Positions 33,001-46,243 of a stretch of 64,000 nucleotides of DNA are shown in pieces (within the stretch, counting starts at the first letter, position 1; every line of letters begins with the position of its first letter). The stretch is from Unio delphinus (lineage: Eukaryota > Mollusca > Bivalvia > Unionida > Unionidae). The stretch spans positions 22,350,001 to 22,414,000 of the forward strand of contig JAQISU010000155.1 of NCBI GenBank assembly GCA_029339505.1. The letters run 5' to 3'. The notes beneath the pieces were generated by a model. It saw only the letters and a list, made by a program, of their open reading frames with translations. It was not told the DNA's origin and did no database searches. A program made the translations under genes and the position numbers.

Positions 33001-36000
33001 ATACAAAAAGGTTTGGTGAATTTTGACCCAACAGCTTAGATATTACAGACAGACAGATGGATGGTAACACAATATTTCCCTGCAAATGCATGGAGTTAAC
33101 AATTGTTTATGTTGGGTATTTAAACTTTTAAGGTCCAAGGGGCCTTCAAAGCCAAATAATTTTTTTTTTTCTACATATAAATGGTAAAAGATACCATTTA
33201 AATTTAATGATAAATAATGATTTGGCTTTTAATTAAAAAAAAGAACCACTTTAAATTTCCTCTCACCTGTGGAATTTTCTCTTGCAGCTTTCTGAAAACT
33301 GTTGCATTAGTGTATTCGGCTCTATACACCATCAGCTCAATCTAAACAGCATAAATAAAGTATAAAAATGTGAATAAGATTGGCCTAAAATAAAAGGATG
33401 CATTGGCAGTCCAATCACATTGCCTTCTGTGTGAACTTGTTACAATACATAACTGTGACATAAAAAATTCACCAACTAAACTTTACTGGAGTCTGTATTT
33501 TTTACTTAAAAATAAAACTGTCTTCTTTCTTTAATTACACTTGAGCAATATGGGTTTTTCATTTACTTTTTCTGAAATTCAAAGAATTTTTAAGGTACCT
33601 CTGAGTTAAAAAAAAAAAAACCTTTTCAAGGTCATACAAACCTTATGCTAGTATTCAGTAGACCTATGTATCATTCAGAAATCAAAGAACATAATATATA
33701 CATCATGTTGAAAAGTATATGAAATTATATATCTCAATATGTATTTGTTTGGAGACTTCAATGAAAATTACTTTGAAATTTTGAACTTGTGATGCGATAC
33801 AATTATTATATAGATATAATTCTCTTTTGTTAGGAAGAGTGAAGAGTAATATTCAGCCTTTTGGTATTTTCTTGTATGCATTGTGATGAACTACCGTATT
33901 TTCGCGCATATATCCCGCACCCTCATATAGCCCGCGGGTTTTGGGGTTTTGTGTAAAAAATCGTTGGCATAACCCGCACCTTTGTATAACCCGCAACCAT
34001 AGATATATTTATACAGCTACAATCGGAAATGAAATCAATTACAGGATCACGGGGCTTCGCTGATGTAGCAAACTGCGATTCTGTTTTCCGTTTTGGTGAC
34101 AAAATATACCATCTGGTGATATTTGTGGCGACACCAATTTTGGCTGATAAAAACCGTATATACAGTCTTGCGTTTGGAGTAGAGAAAATCAAAGGCACCA
34201 TGACAGGAAACAATGTACTGGAATATATTGTTAAAATAACAAGTCCTTGTCTCATACTGACAAACCACACTAACAGTGCACTGTTTTATCATAATCCGCT
34301 AATGATGATATCTGGCCTTATTACTTTATGCAACTGACTAGTCAAAATCCGAATCCGCAGAAGGCGGAAACGTAAAATGAGTACAGTCAAGCAGATGACA
34401 CTAATTTAAAAACAAATACCAGATGGAAGAAGAAAAAATACGTTTGCTGACACTTCAAAGAGAACTGATTACCTTTGAAGCACTGATATATACTAAACAA
34501 ATAAAACAAATCTGTTTCAATGTTCTACAATTATCTGAAGTTGCCGCAGCAATAACAAAGAGGTATTTGTTTCACCCTTCAACTGGAGCCTTTAGCGGCG
34601 CCATCATCAAAGTAAGCCGACGACCTTTGCTCAATAAAAGTTAGGAAAAACACGGTACACAGTGCTTGTGTGCGTTGGAGCTGTGCCTCAACTACAGGCT
34701 ACATAAACACGGACATTTTTAAATAATCTTGTATTCTTGTGAAGTGTAGATTTGAGTTTAAATAATTTCTTTCTGTTTAATTTAAAAAATGCCGAAACGA
34801 AAGTCTTACACAGCCGACTTCAAGCTAACTGCCATTGCTTATGCTGAAGTGCATGGCAATACAGCCACAGGCACAAAATTTGATATTGATGAGAGTGTAA
34901 TCCGAGGTTGGAGAAAAGAAAAGGAACGTTGGAGAAGATGAATTGACGAAAACGTGCTCGTCGCGGACCTAAAGCAAAGTGGCCTCACCTTGAAGCTGAC
35001 TTGAAGCAGTGGATCGTGGCCCAGCGATAAAATTAGGTACCGTAGTTATTTCGATTGAAAACAGAAAATATTGATTATGAAAACGTGACGGATACGAAAT
35101 TTTAAGATTTTATCCCGAAATGTTGATTTGGTCCCGATACCGTAAGTTGTTGTAAGTCACCGTAGTAGCCATAATATCCAACCCTAGCAAAATAAAACTA
35201 GAACAATATATGTTATGTAGTTACGTTTTTCAAACAATATGTTGAAATATCATTATGTGTAAAAAAATTGTGATATAGCCCGCACCCTTATATAACCCGC
35301 ACCCCCCCCTGCGGGGTTTGTAAAATCTGGTATAACCCGCGGGATATATGCGCGAAAATACGGTATATTTTAAGAAATGTATCAATATATCATCTCAGTC
35401 TATATTGCACTGTGATGAAACAGAAATTACTGACTTAATCCAATACATGCTTAAGTGTAAAGAAACATCATGAGCTTGATGAATCATTACATCTAAAACA
35501 GAAATTACTGACTTAATCCAATACATGCATAAGTGTAAAGAAACATGAGCTTGATGTGCACTGATGAATCATTACATCTAAAGTATCTAGTTGCCACTGA
35601 TTAGTAAATTCAAAACTATCTTGAATGAAAACAAAAGCTTGTCCTCATTATCCAATTGATAATAACACTTCTTTTCATAAATAAGTAAACAAAATTGCAA
35701 AGAAAGAAATAGAAAAAAAGAATGAAAGAAAAGATGAACAAAAGCTAATAGGTCATGTCCAGTTTAAAATCACAACAAATTAATCACTCATAACACAGAT
35801 TATATTTGCAAGGTACAATGTATGCCAGTATGGAGCCTATCATGGTTGTTAATTACATACATACATAAGTACGTACGTACATACATACATACATACATAC
35901 ATACATACATACATACATACATACATAAACATGAGTGGTTATTTTATTGATGTATTTTACCTTTTGTTTTTGTTGTGGTCACCAAATAAAGTAATTGCTA

Positions 36001-38651
36001 TACTTTGGGACAGAATGATTTTTGCCTCTTAAAATAAATAGAATATATGGCTATTCATTTTTTTTAATTTATAAAATGTTTCTACCTACAATATAATTCA
36101 CTCATGTCCCTTTATACCGCTGAAGGTCCAGGTTTAGAAAAAATAGAAACTACCGTATTTTCCGGCCTATAGGTCGATGCGGAGTATAAGTCGAATTGAC
36201 CAATTTTGTAAATTTTCCATCCTTCGTCCATATATAAGTCGATTCGGAGTATAAGACGAGGCCAGGTCAATAACTTGGCTTTGTATTTTATACTACCGGT
36301 AGTAACTTCCGGTTGCATGAATATTGATGGTATCGTCGTATGATATTCCATATTACCGGCAATATCCATTGCAACAAGAGCTATGATCATTCCTTCCAGT
36401 TGAAAGTTTAAACCTACGGTAATTTATTTGAGAAATTTTGTCAAATACAATTACGGTACTTTATTCAGAGAACCATGCATTGGTACATACACGTGTCTAA
36501 TTTATATATACATGTATAATCTATTGCATGAAAAGAGTATCAACACCGTGTACTCACCAGCGAATCTTGTAACATACATTGAATCCATAATACAAATATT
36601 TCCATCGAAAATATCCACACACGGATGTAAAATATTCAATAATTTTGTCACAGATCATTATGTGACTGAATTCAATGAAAAGAAAATAACAAAAATTACG
36701 TAACGGGTGTACGTAACGAATGATGAAATAGTACTTGTTCGTATATTAAATAATGGAAGTTAAAGTGTATTCTTATAATAACTACATGTACGTCTCAGGA
36801 TCTTTGTCTCTGAATTCAGTCATTGTAAATTTCAGCACTTTTTCCCACCCAAGCTGCTAGTCAAAGTCCTTTGAACTTGCTGCCCGGCTAGCCCAGCTAT
36901 TGCGTCATGTTCTTTTGATGTACTCTAATAAATACAGCAGGCAGAACTGGTTGTATTTTAACCTGTACTAAAGCAATGAAAACAATGCCCATGGCTGTAT
37001 TTAGATCTAGAGAAGAAAGTGGGCATCATTTATTGTTGTACTTAATCCCATTGATATTAAACACGAGTAGCGTAATTGATGCGGATTAATGATAAAGAAC
37101 AATGGGTTACCGGCAATATGGTAACTAGTATCGGTAGCTAAAGCCAATATCAAGGTCGAAACAATTGCGGCAACTGGCTTTGATTGTTGTTGGGAACCAA
37201 ATACAAATTTATCAACAACCGGTATAATCAAAGAGAGACACCGAAACGTCAGCTGGTTAAGAATGAATATAGGTGAAGTGTTGACATTACAATTTGCTTT
37301 AAACTGAATTGCGAAACTAAAAATCATGGATCACTGATGATCAATTAGTACTGGTAGTCCATCTATATATCTGATTTTAGTGTAGTTTAAACCTACGGTA
37401 ATTTATTTGAGAAACTTTGTCAAATACAATTAGAAACATATGATTTGGGGGATTCAGTAGAATGCATGATCTACATTATTTTATAAATAATCATAGAACG
37501 CTCGAGTTACTATGGATTACATCCCTTTGTAGAATCAATTGGATCAATAAAAAAAGCTATGCCGGTAATTGCTCACGTGTGTCCAACATTATACTGGAAA
37601 ATCAAATATTAATGGACCAGTTATTTCATATCTTTTTTTTTTAGGAACAAACAATATGCTTTGAATTAGTACAGTACACTATAGAGTATAGACCGTAAGT
37701 GTGCTATGCGGCCCAGTGAAGTTTTTACCGGTAATTGTTTTCTTTTATTTTATGTTTGAGAAATAAGAAAAAACACGCAGAATGCAAAATAAATAATGAT
37801 AAAACTTACAAATATAAATGCAGTCATATTATTTTATGACAATTTATTGACATAGTAATTTAACATGAATTTGTACTTCTATGTGACCTGTTTTCGATTA
37901 TGCCGATTATAGAGCAATATCAATAGCATACCGGATACTGTAATCCATATATAAGTCGATGCAATTTCAATGACAAAATCCATATATAAGTCGATTCGGA
38001 GTATAAGACGAAGACCGAATTTTCAAGTCAAAAAGTCTCGACTTATAGGCCGGAAAATACGGTAACTTCAACTATGATAGTAGGGGATAGTAACATACTG
38101 TTTAGGAAAGTGCTTGAACTAACTATACCAGAAAATCACGTACCTCTATGTCTATGAAACACTTTCCAAACAGAAATCGGTCAATTATTTGTTTTTCCAG
38201 GTTGGCAAAGTTGTACTCAATGGTTGTTCCCTTTCCCACCTCAAAGGAATAGTTACAGTTGGCCAGGACCAGGGGAAGAATATCCTGCTCGGGGTGGTAG
38301 CTAATCAGGTGAGCTGGAGTTATGTCCCTTACTTTAACACTGGTTATCTCAGTGATTCTGTAATGTAGAAAAATAGAAAATATTCAATATTAAAGTTAAT
38401 AAAATTAAAAAAATCTCATACAATTCTAAAGTCATTTTCCATGAAAATTTTGATTAAAATGTTATTTTTCAAACTAAATATTTTCAGTAAGTCTATTGAT
38501 ATAACAATGGTCTATATTCTACCGGTATTTAAATGTTCAGTTTGATAAAGAAAGAAGGTCCATCTTTCTCAATTTACTAATGGCTAATAGGAAGAGAGCT
38601 GAAGTTAACTTACACGGGACAAGGTGACTCATTTTCTCCCTTTATGATCAT

Positions 38652-38682
<31 letters not shown>

Positions 38683-41600
38683 CGCATGCGTGTGTGTGCG
38701 CGTGTGTGTGTGATTCAAACCATACATCAACACATTACTGGTTATATAGTGCTTTTTAAAGTTAAGTTCTAATAATGTAAACTTAAGATAAAATATTGAA
38801 GAAAAATTGTTACGAAGTACTACCAGATAAAAGGCATAGAAATCATGTTCTGGGTGGCAGCTGATCAGATGAGCTAGAGTTATGTCCCTTACTTTCACTC
38901 TTGGTATCTCTGGCAAAGTTAAAATTCTTTATAAGGTATATAAAAGAAAAGATGAAGGAAACCATACGAACTAGTTAATGTAAAGGATATACATCTGCAG
39001 TGAAAACAGATAAGCATATATAATATTTTACTTTTATTTAGAGAACCACAGATTGGTACATATATGTATATACTGTTTATTTATACATGTCTTGTGCATA
39101 GCATGAATAGAGTATCAACACCATGTACTCACCCACAAATCTCATCCATACACTGAATATAAAATACAAGTAATTCCATCAAAAAACTGCACAACATAGA
39201 TTTCAAATATTCAATAACTTTGTCCCAAGTCATATAAGTCTGAAATAAGCGGATAAACATGGCACAATTACTTAACGTATGATGAAACACATTTACTTTT
39301 CAGTACGTGTCCCAGGTTGGTAAAAGTTAGTTTGCTTTTGAAACCGCCATTGGTAGCATTCATAAGCACAAACAGTTTCCCTGCAAAAAGAAAACTTTTA
39401 CAGCCTAGTAAAGGTGTTCCAGTCACATTGTAAAATGAAAAAAATCCATCATATTCAACATGTTCCACACAAAAATCCATTTAATTCCATTGCTTTTATT
39501 TAAGTTTGGTACTGACTTCTTTGAAGAAAAGTTCTTTGTTTTTATTAAAGACAGTAGCCAGCTTTCTTTGAAAGGTGCATCTGTTATTGAAGTAACTGCT
39601 AAAGGCCAGCTTTGGAGAACCAAAGAAATGCCAGTTTATTATTGTGGCTACATCAAATAATTGTATTGCATGATTGTGACTGATTCTTTTTTTCCATTTG
39701 CCTAGTTCGCTTTAATAACAGTCTTCTTCAAAGGTAATGTTTTTGAAATTTCAGCAAACTATTAAACTATTTTATCTGCCATCATTTGGTCGATTGCAGT
39801 TACAGTTCCTCTTGCCTCTTGAATAGACCAACAAGGAAGATGTGTTTCTGTTACGTTTGTGGTAGCAGAGTGATGCTGCCTTCCACTTAAAAGGATTCAA
39901 TGGACAATAGAGATACAGGTGTTCTGGTCTAATTTATGACAAGGATTAGTACAGAAAATGTGGGTGTTCTGAAAGATTCTGAATGGAAAGAGGAATTTTA
40001 CTTACAATCCACACACAAATGTCAGTGTATGTAAAAATAATAATTACTAGCGAGCGGTCGAAAATCGGACAAAAGATAAATTATGATAAAATGACTCATC
40101 TGTTTGATCTGAGCTACCAGAAATGTCAACAACAAAAAAAAATGGAAAAAAACATATCACACAACATACAGTACTCATGCTAGATTTCAACATAAGCAGA
40201 TTACAATATAACCATTCTCTGCTAAGATGGTTTATCAATATGGACAACATATTTGTTCATTTAACAGTAAATAAATTTTATTGCATTTTATATCAAGTTT
40301 GTGGCTTCCTTTTATGGAGCCTCTGAAATTTGCCACTCTAAACCAATGGTTGTATATATAAGTTTAAATAGCTAACAATGCTGGTAATAAAAAACTCACA
40401 AGAAGGTAAATTTTGTCGCTAAAATGGAAAACAAAATTGCAGTTTGTGGCATTGGTGAAGCCCTATGCGATCCTAGCATAAACGTTTTACATTTTACTGG
40501 TTTAACCTCTACAACTCACGCGACACTGAGTGAGCGATCGGACCTAATTATGAAAGGTTTCGAGAAAGCTGGACTTGTTTAATTTGGGGATTATTTACCC
40601 GAGAAACATTTATAAGTACCATGAGACTTGATTGACACGATGTTGGAACAGTGGTTTTGTCCAACAATCTGTGCAGTGCGAGCTTTAATAATCTGCTTTA
40701 GTGTTTCAAGAAATATATTTTTTTTTTACAGGATTGTTGTTCTATTGGATTTAAAATGCATGGATAAAATGAAATGTGCGTTCAGAAGGATTTGAATGTT
40801 TAAACAAACAGCTGCACTAGATTGAAGGATCGACTTGAATAAGTATTAAATCTAATTTTCATATGCAGTTATTTTGTATTACTAGTAATTTTTCTTTCTT
40901 TCTTTCTGTTTAGTATTACTATTGTTTGAATATGTTATGCTTTTTCTATATTTTCTCTCTATCCTTACTTAAATGAAACACTGTAAAAAAAAAAAAAAAA
41001 CGGGTCAGGAATTGGGGGGGGGGGATCATCAACCTATGTGGCTCATTTTTCATTGGGGATTTAAATTCGTGGCTTGTGGCAACCACGAAAATTGATCCCC
41101 CACGAATATTGATGATACTACAGTAATTTTCATACTTTTAAGGAAAACTATTTTTTCATGTACGAGAAAAATACAAGGAAAATTTGAGGAGCCACACCAT
41201 GAATGTTTTGTATTATTTGTGCGCAATCTGTTCTCCAAAATGATAATAAACATTTTATGGGATTTTTTTATACTTTTAAGAAAGATTTTTTTTTCTGGTG
41301 CTAGAAAAATACATGTATATAAAGTTTTGGGAGCCATGCCACTAGCATGCTATAGTGGGGTCACACTGTATTTATTTCATAAAGTGTTGTAACCTTATGG
41401 CATTTAGCAATAATTCAATTTGTTGTATATATTCACTGTGAATTTTAAAAAAAGAAAAGAAAACCCAAACAATATATTATTAAAATATGTGAATTTAATG
41501 TTAATGATTTAAAATGTCTGTGTACTAATTATGATTTTCAATAATAATGAGTGATATTTCAAGTCTTTATTTACCAACCAATTGTGACATATATAGCTAT

Positions 41601-44600
41601 TTTTTGTCTTTTCTATTTAAAAGAGAGACCCATGCTTGCCTCTGTATTATTAGCAGTTTGTGAGTTTTCCAGGCAAAGATGCTAAAATGAAGGAGTTGTG
41701 TATATGGAATATTAATTTCAGAATTGGATGAATGCACAGCACCTTTGCTTGTTTTATTTTCCCCTTCATTATCTACATCCCAATGTTGCTTGGCAGTCAA
41801 CAATGCAGAAATCTTTTCCCACATTTTATGAGAAAATCATTATGCTGCACAATTTAGGATATTAAATGGTTTTAAAGTTTAAGATTTTGAAAGGTTTCAT
41901 TGTAGTTGAATATTACAGTATGGCTTTATCTGGTAAATGACTCAAGATGGTGCCATGGAGTGCTGCAATGTCAGCTGTTTTGTTATGGCACCAACACTGT
42001 TCAGTCTATTGTTTTCTGCCATGCTGACTAATGCATTCAGAGATGGAGAAGTTGGAGTTGGCATCAGGTACCATACAGATGGAGAACTATTCAATTCCAG
42101 GAGGAATCTTTTGAAAACCAAGGTCATGACAGACACCATCAGGGATTTCTTATTTGCAGATGACTGTGCCCTCAATGCTGGTTCAGAAGCTGACCTGCAA
42201 TGCAGCGTTGACAAATTCTCCAGCTCCTGCACAAGCTTTAGTCTCACCATCAGTACCAAGAAGCTCGAAGTCCTGTATCAGCCGGCCCCTGGAAAGCCCT
42301 ATGTTGAGCCCAACATCACTGTTAATGGCCCAAAACTCAATGTTAGTGAATGTTTCACCTACTTTGGCAGTAAACTGTCACAGAGTGTCACCATTGATGA
42401 TGAGGTGAACCTTTGCATTGCCAGAGCCAGTGCAACTTTCGGCAGAGTGTACGCCAATGTTTGGAATAGAAGATGCATCAGCATCCAGACCATACTAAAG
42501 GTCTACAGGGCAGTCGTGCTCACCACACTACTTAACACATGCAAAATGTGGACGGTGTACCAGTGCCACACCAGAAAGCTGATCCACTTTCACACCACAA
42601 GTCTCAGGAAAATCCTCAACATCAAGAAGTGGCAGGACAAGGTTCCAGACACTGAGGTACTCACCCAAGCAGGTCTCTCCAGCATCCATACCATCCTGAT
42701 GCAGTGCCAGCTATGCTGGGCGGGACATGTTGTATGCATGCCAGACTACTGGCTGCCTAAGAGACTCTTCTATGGCAAGCTACAGCAAGGACAGCGATCC
42801 CACAGAGGTCAGAAGAAATGCTTCAAAGACAAGCTGCATTGAAAGCATTCAACATAAACCCTGATTCCTGAATGCAAACAGCAAGCAATTGAGTCACTTG
42901 TTGTTCCTTTGTTCACAAAGGCTCCAAGTTGTGTGAATCTAGCAGGACAGCAGTGAAGTGATAAAGAGACAAGCCAGAAAAAACCTGTGCCATCAATCCT
43001 CCTGGAAATGTCCCACTCATCCCCTGTCCCATATGCAAAAAAACATTCCATGCAAGGGTTGGTCTCATCAGCCTCCTGTGCATGCACAGAACAGAACCAG
43101 TCACTACAACTCTTGGATGACTACAGAGGTCCTTGTTGAATTGACGGATGAACCAAAAAACAGATATGTATTGCAAGTATTTGAACAATTTGTCAGCCAA
43201 AAAGCTTTTGTTCCTATGATATTATACATGTGAACAAACCCTAACTACATGCTGCATGGTGAGAAGGAATAGGGGTTAGAGTGTACCATGATTATTTATT
43301 CTAATAGCTAAATGCAGTTCTTAATATTTTATTAAAAGAGCCATTGAAGCTTAGTTGGTACAACATTGTCAGGCTTGTAATCCAGAGGTAGAAGGATTAA
43401 TACCCACCCAGGCAAAGCCAGGTCAGTGGACTCAATATGTTCCTGGGAAAGATATTTAGCTTCAATTTCATTGGCATGAAAAACCAATGCACACAAAATT
43501 TCTGATAAAACCAAAGCAAAACATTTTTTACTTTTAAATGGAATGTATCATAAATTTCTTAAAAGTTTCCATCAAACAACAATTTTGTAAAGACATTCTA
43601 TTTAAAAAAATTCAATAGTGCAAAAATAAAAAATAACACCGATCAAAGACTGACTTTGTTGAGGTAAAATAGTCATTTAAAACAGTTTTTTTTAATTAAA
43701 CAATATGGGCCCATAAATATTTTTTATGAATTATCTCAAACATTTGTCAGTTAAAGATAGCTTTCAACATTAGATTTAATATAACATGTTAATCTATTAA
43801 TACAGTCAAGCCCTTCTTGTAAATGGACACTGCTGTCAGCCTTACCCCCTGAATATATTGTTGATGACATTATGAAGGAGTAATTAAAAGCCTATGTACC
43901 TTTATGTGTACACTGAAGTTTGCCATGAACTCTGACCTCTTACCTTCTTTTGGCCTTTTGGTAATAATTATCAAGGAAATCATTCTGTTTGCGGAACAGG
44001 AACTCCAGCACTGAGTAGGCACACTGACCAGCATCACTTGCTGTAGGCAGAAGCTGGGATACAGGTGTGGAGTCATCAATATGATGTCTACGGTATTCCT
44101 TAGGAACAAACACTGTAAGGATTGGAAGAGGAATGATTCAATAACTAGGCTTTTAGATACACTTGTGCATGTTTTGTTTATTCCAGTCTAACTAAAAAGC
44201 CTTGGCCTGCATGTTGAGCCCCCAGTCAAAGTATTCCTGTTAAATTGGTGACCTTGACCCAACAATCACTGGAGGAAAGTGAGCATGTTGCAGAATGAAC
44301 TGTCTTAGCTTTATAATGATCCATCAAATGTATAAACAAAAGCCCATTAAGTTCTGTTTTGAGCAAATGAAAACTTTAAAAGTCTCAATGCAAAATTTAT
44401 ATTATTGTGACCTTGACCTCAAGATCAATGGAATGAAAGCTCACAGTCCTGAATGAATTGTCTTAACATCATAATTATTTATCCCAAGTATGAAGAAAAC
44501 CTATAAAGGTATTTAGGATATGTAAGCAAATAACCAACTTCAACTGCTTTGATGTTAATTTTCTATGATTGTGACCTTGACCCCTAAATTGTGTGAGTCT

Positions 44601-46205
44601 ACCTAAGTATGGAAAAACACCATCAAGTATTTAAGGAAATATTGGAAATAAACAAAACTTAAAGCAAATATTCTATGACTGTGACCTTGACCACTAAGAC
44701 TAATAATCTGCATACATTTTAATATGTGAACTGACTTAGCTTTATCATGATTCAGCCAAGTATGAACATAACTTATCAAGATTATTAGCAACATAACTTA
44801 TCAAGATTATTAGTAACATAACTTATCAAGATTATTAGTAACATAACTTATCAAGATTATTAGTAACATAACTTATCAAGATTATTAGTAACATAACCTA
44901 TCAAGATTATTAGTAACATAACTTATCAAGATTATTAGTAACATAACTTATCAAGATTATTAGTAACATAACCTATCAAGATTATTAGTAACATAACTTA
45001 TCAAGATTATTAGTAACATAACTTATCAAGATTATTAGTAACATAACCTATCAAGATTATTAGTAACATAAGCTATCAAGATTATTAGCAACAGATTATT
45101 AGTAACATAACTTATCAAGACTATTAGTAACATAACTTATCAAGATTATTAGTAACATAAGCTATCAAGATTATTAGCAACAGATTATTAGTAACATAAC
45201 TTATCAAGACTATTAGTAACATAAGCTATCAAGATTATTAGTAACATAAGCTATCAAGATTATTAGCAACAGATTATTAGTAACATAACTTATCAAGATT
45301 ATTAGTAACATAACTTATCAAGATTATTAGTAACATAACTTATCAAGATTATTAGTAACATAACTTATCAAGATTATTAGTAACGTAACTTATCAAGATT
45401 ATTAGTAACGTAACTTATCAAGATTATTAGTAACGTAACTTATCAAGATTATTAGTAACGTAACTTATCAAGATTATTAGTAACGTAACTTATCAAGATT
45501 ATTAGTAACGTAACTTATCAAGATTATTAGTAACAAAATTTATCAAGATTATTAGTAACGTAACTTATCAAGATTATTAGCAACATAACTTATCAAGATT
45601 ATTAGTAACGTAACTTATCAAGATTATTAGCAACATAACTTATCAAGATTATTAGTAACATAACTTATCAAGATTATTAGCAACATAACTTATCAAGATT
45701 ATTAGTAACATAACCTATCAAGATTATTAGCAACATAACTTATCAAGATTATTAGTAACATAACTTATCAAGATTATCAGCAACATAACTTATCAAGATT
45801 ATTAGTAACATAACTTATCAAGATTATTAGCAACATAACTTATCAAGATTATTAGTAACATAACTTATCAAGATTATTAGTAACATAACCTATCAAGATT
45901 ATTAGTAACATAACGTATCAAGATTATTAGCAACATAACTGATCAAAATTATTAGTAACATAACTTATCAAGACTATTAGTAACATAACTTATCAAGATT
46001 ATTAGTAACATAATCTATCAAGACTATTAGTAACATAACTTATCAAGATTATTAGTAACATAACCTATCAAGATTATTAGTAACATAACTTATCAAGATT
46101 ATTAGTAACATAACTTGTCAAGATTATTAGCAACATAACTTATCAAGATTATTAGTAATATAACTTATCAGGGATGGTTCAAGTTTGCAAGGTACTATTG
46201 GCTAG

Positions 46206-46243
<38 letters not shown>

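Noticed and set aside
33923..34337. Frames of 80-115 codons in the pogo-like element
   Set aside because: Unrelated to any transposase domain; they overlap terminal repeat blocks on both strands.
39460..39660. 66-codon plus-strand frame
   Set aside because: No domain, no splice context, opposite to another short frame; treated as intron sequence.
43338..43410. tRNA-Thr gene
   Set aside because: Arms are mismatched and sequence continues as a SINE-like body.
39307..43944. Direct splice from RNF213-type exon 8 into the 39,307-39,380 segment
   Set aside because: Phase 2 leaving exon 8 does not match the phase 1 needed for the sensible frame.
44766..46170. CRISPR-like or centromeric array
   Set aside because: 25-bp head-to-tail satellite without spacers inside a gene intron.
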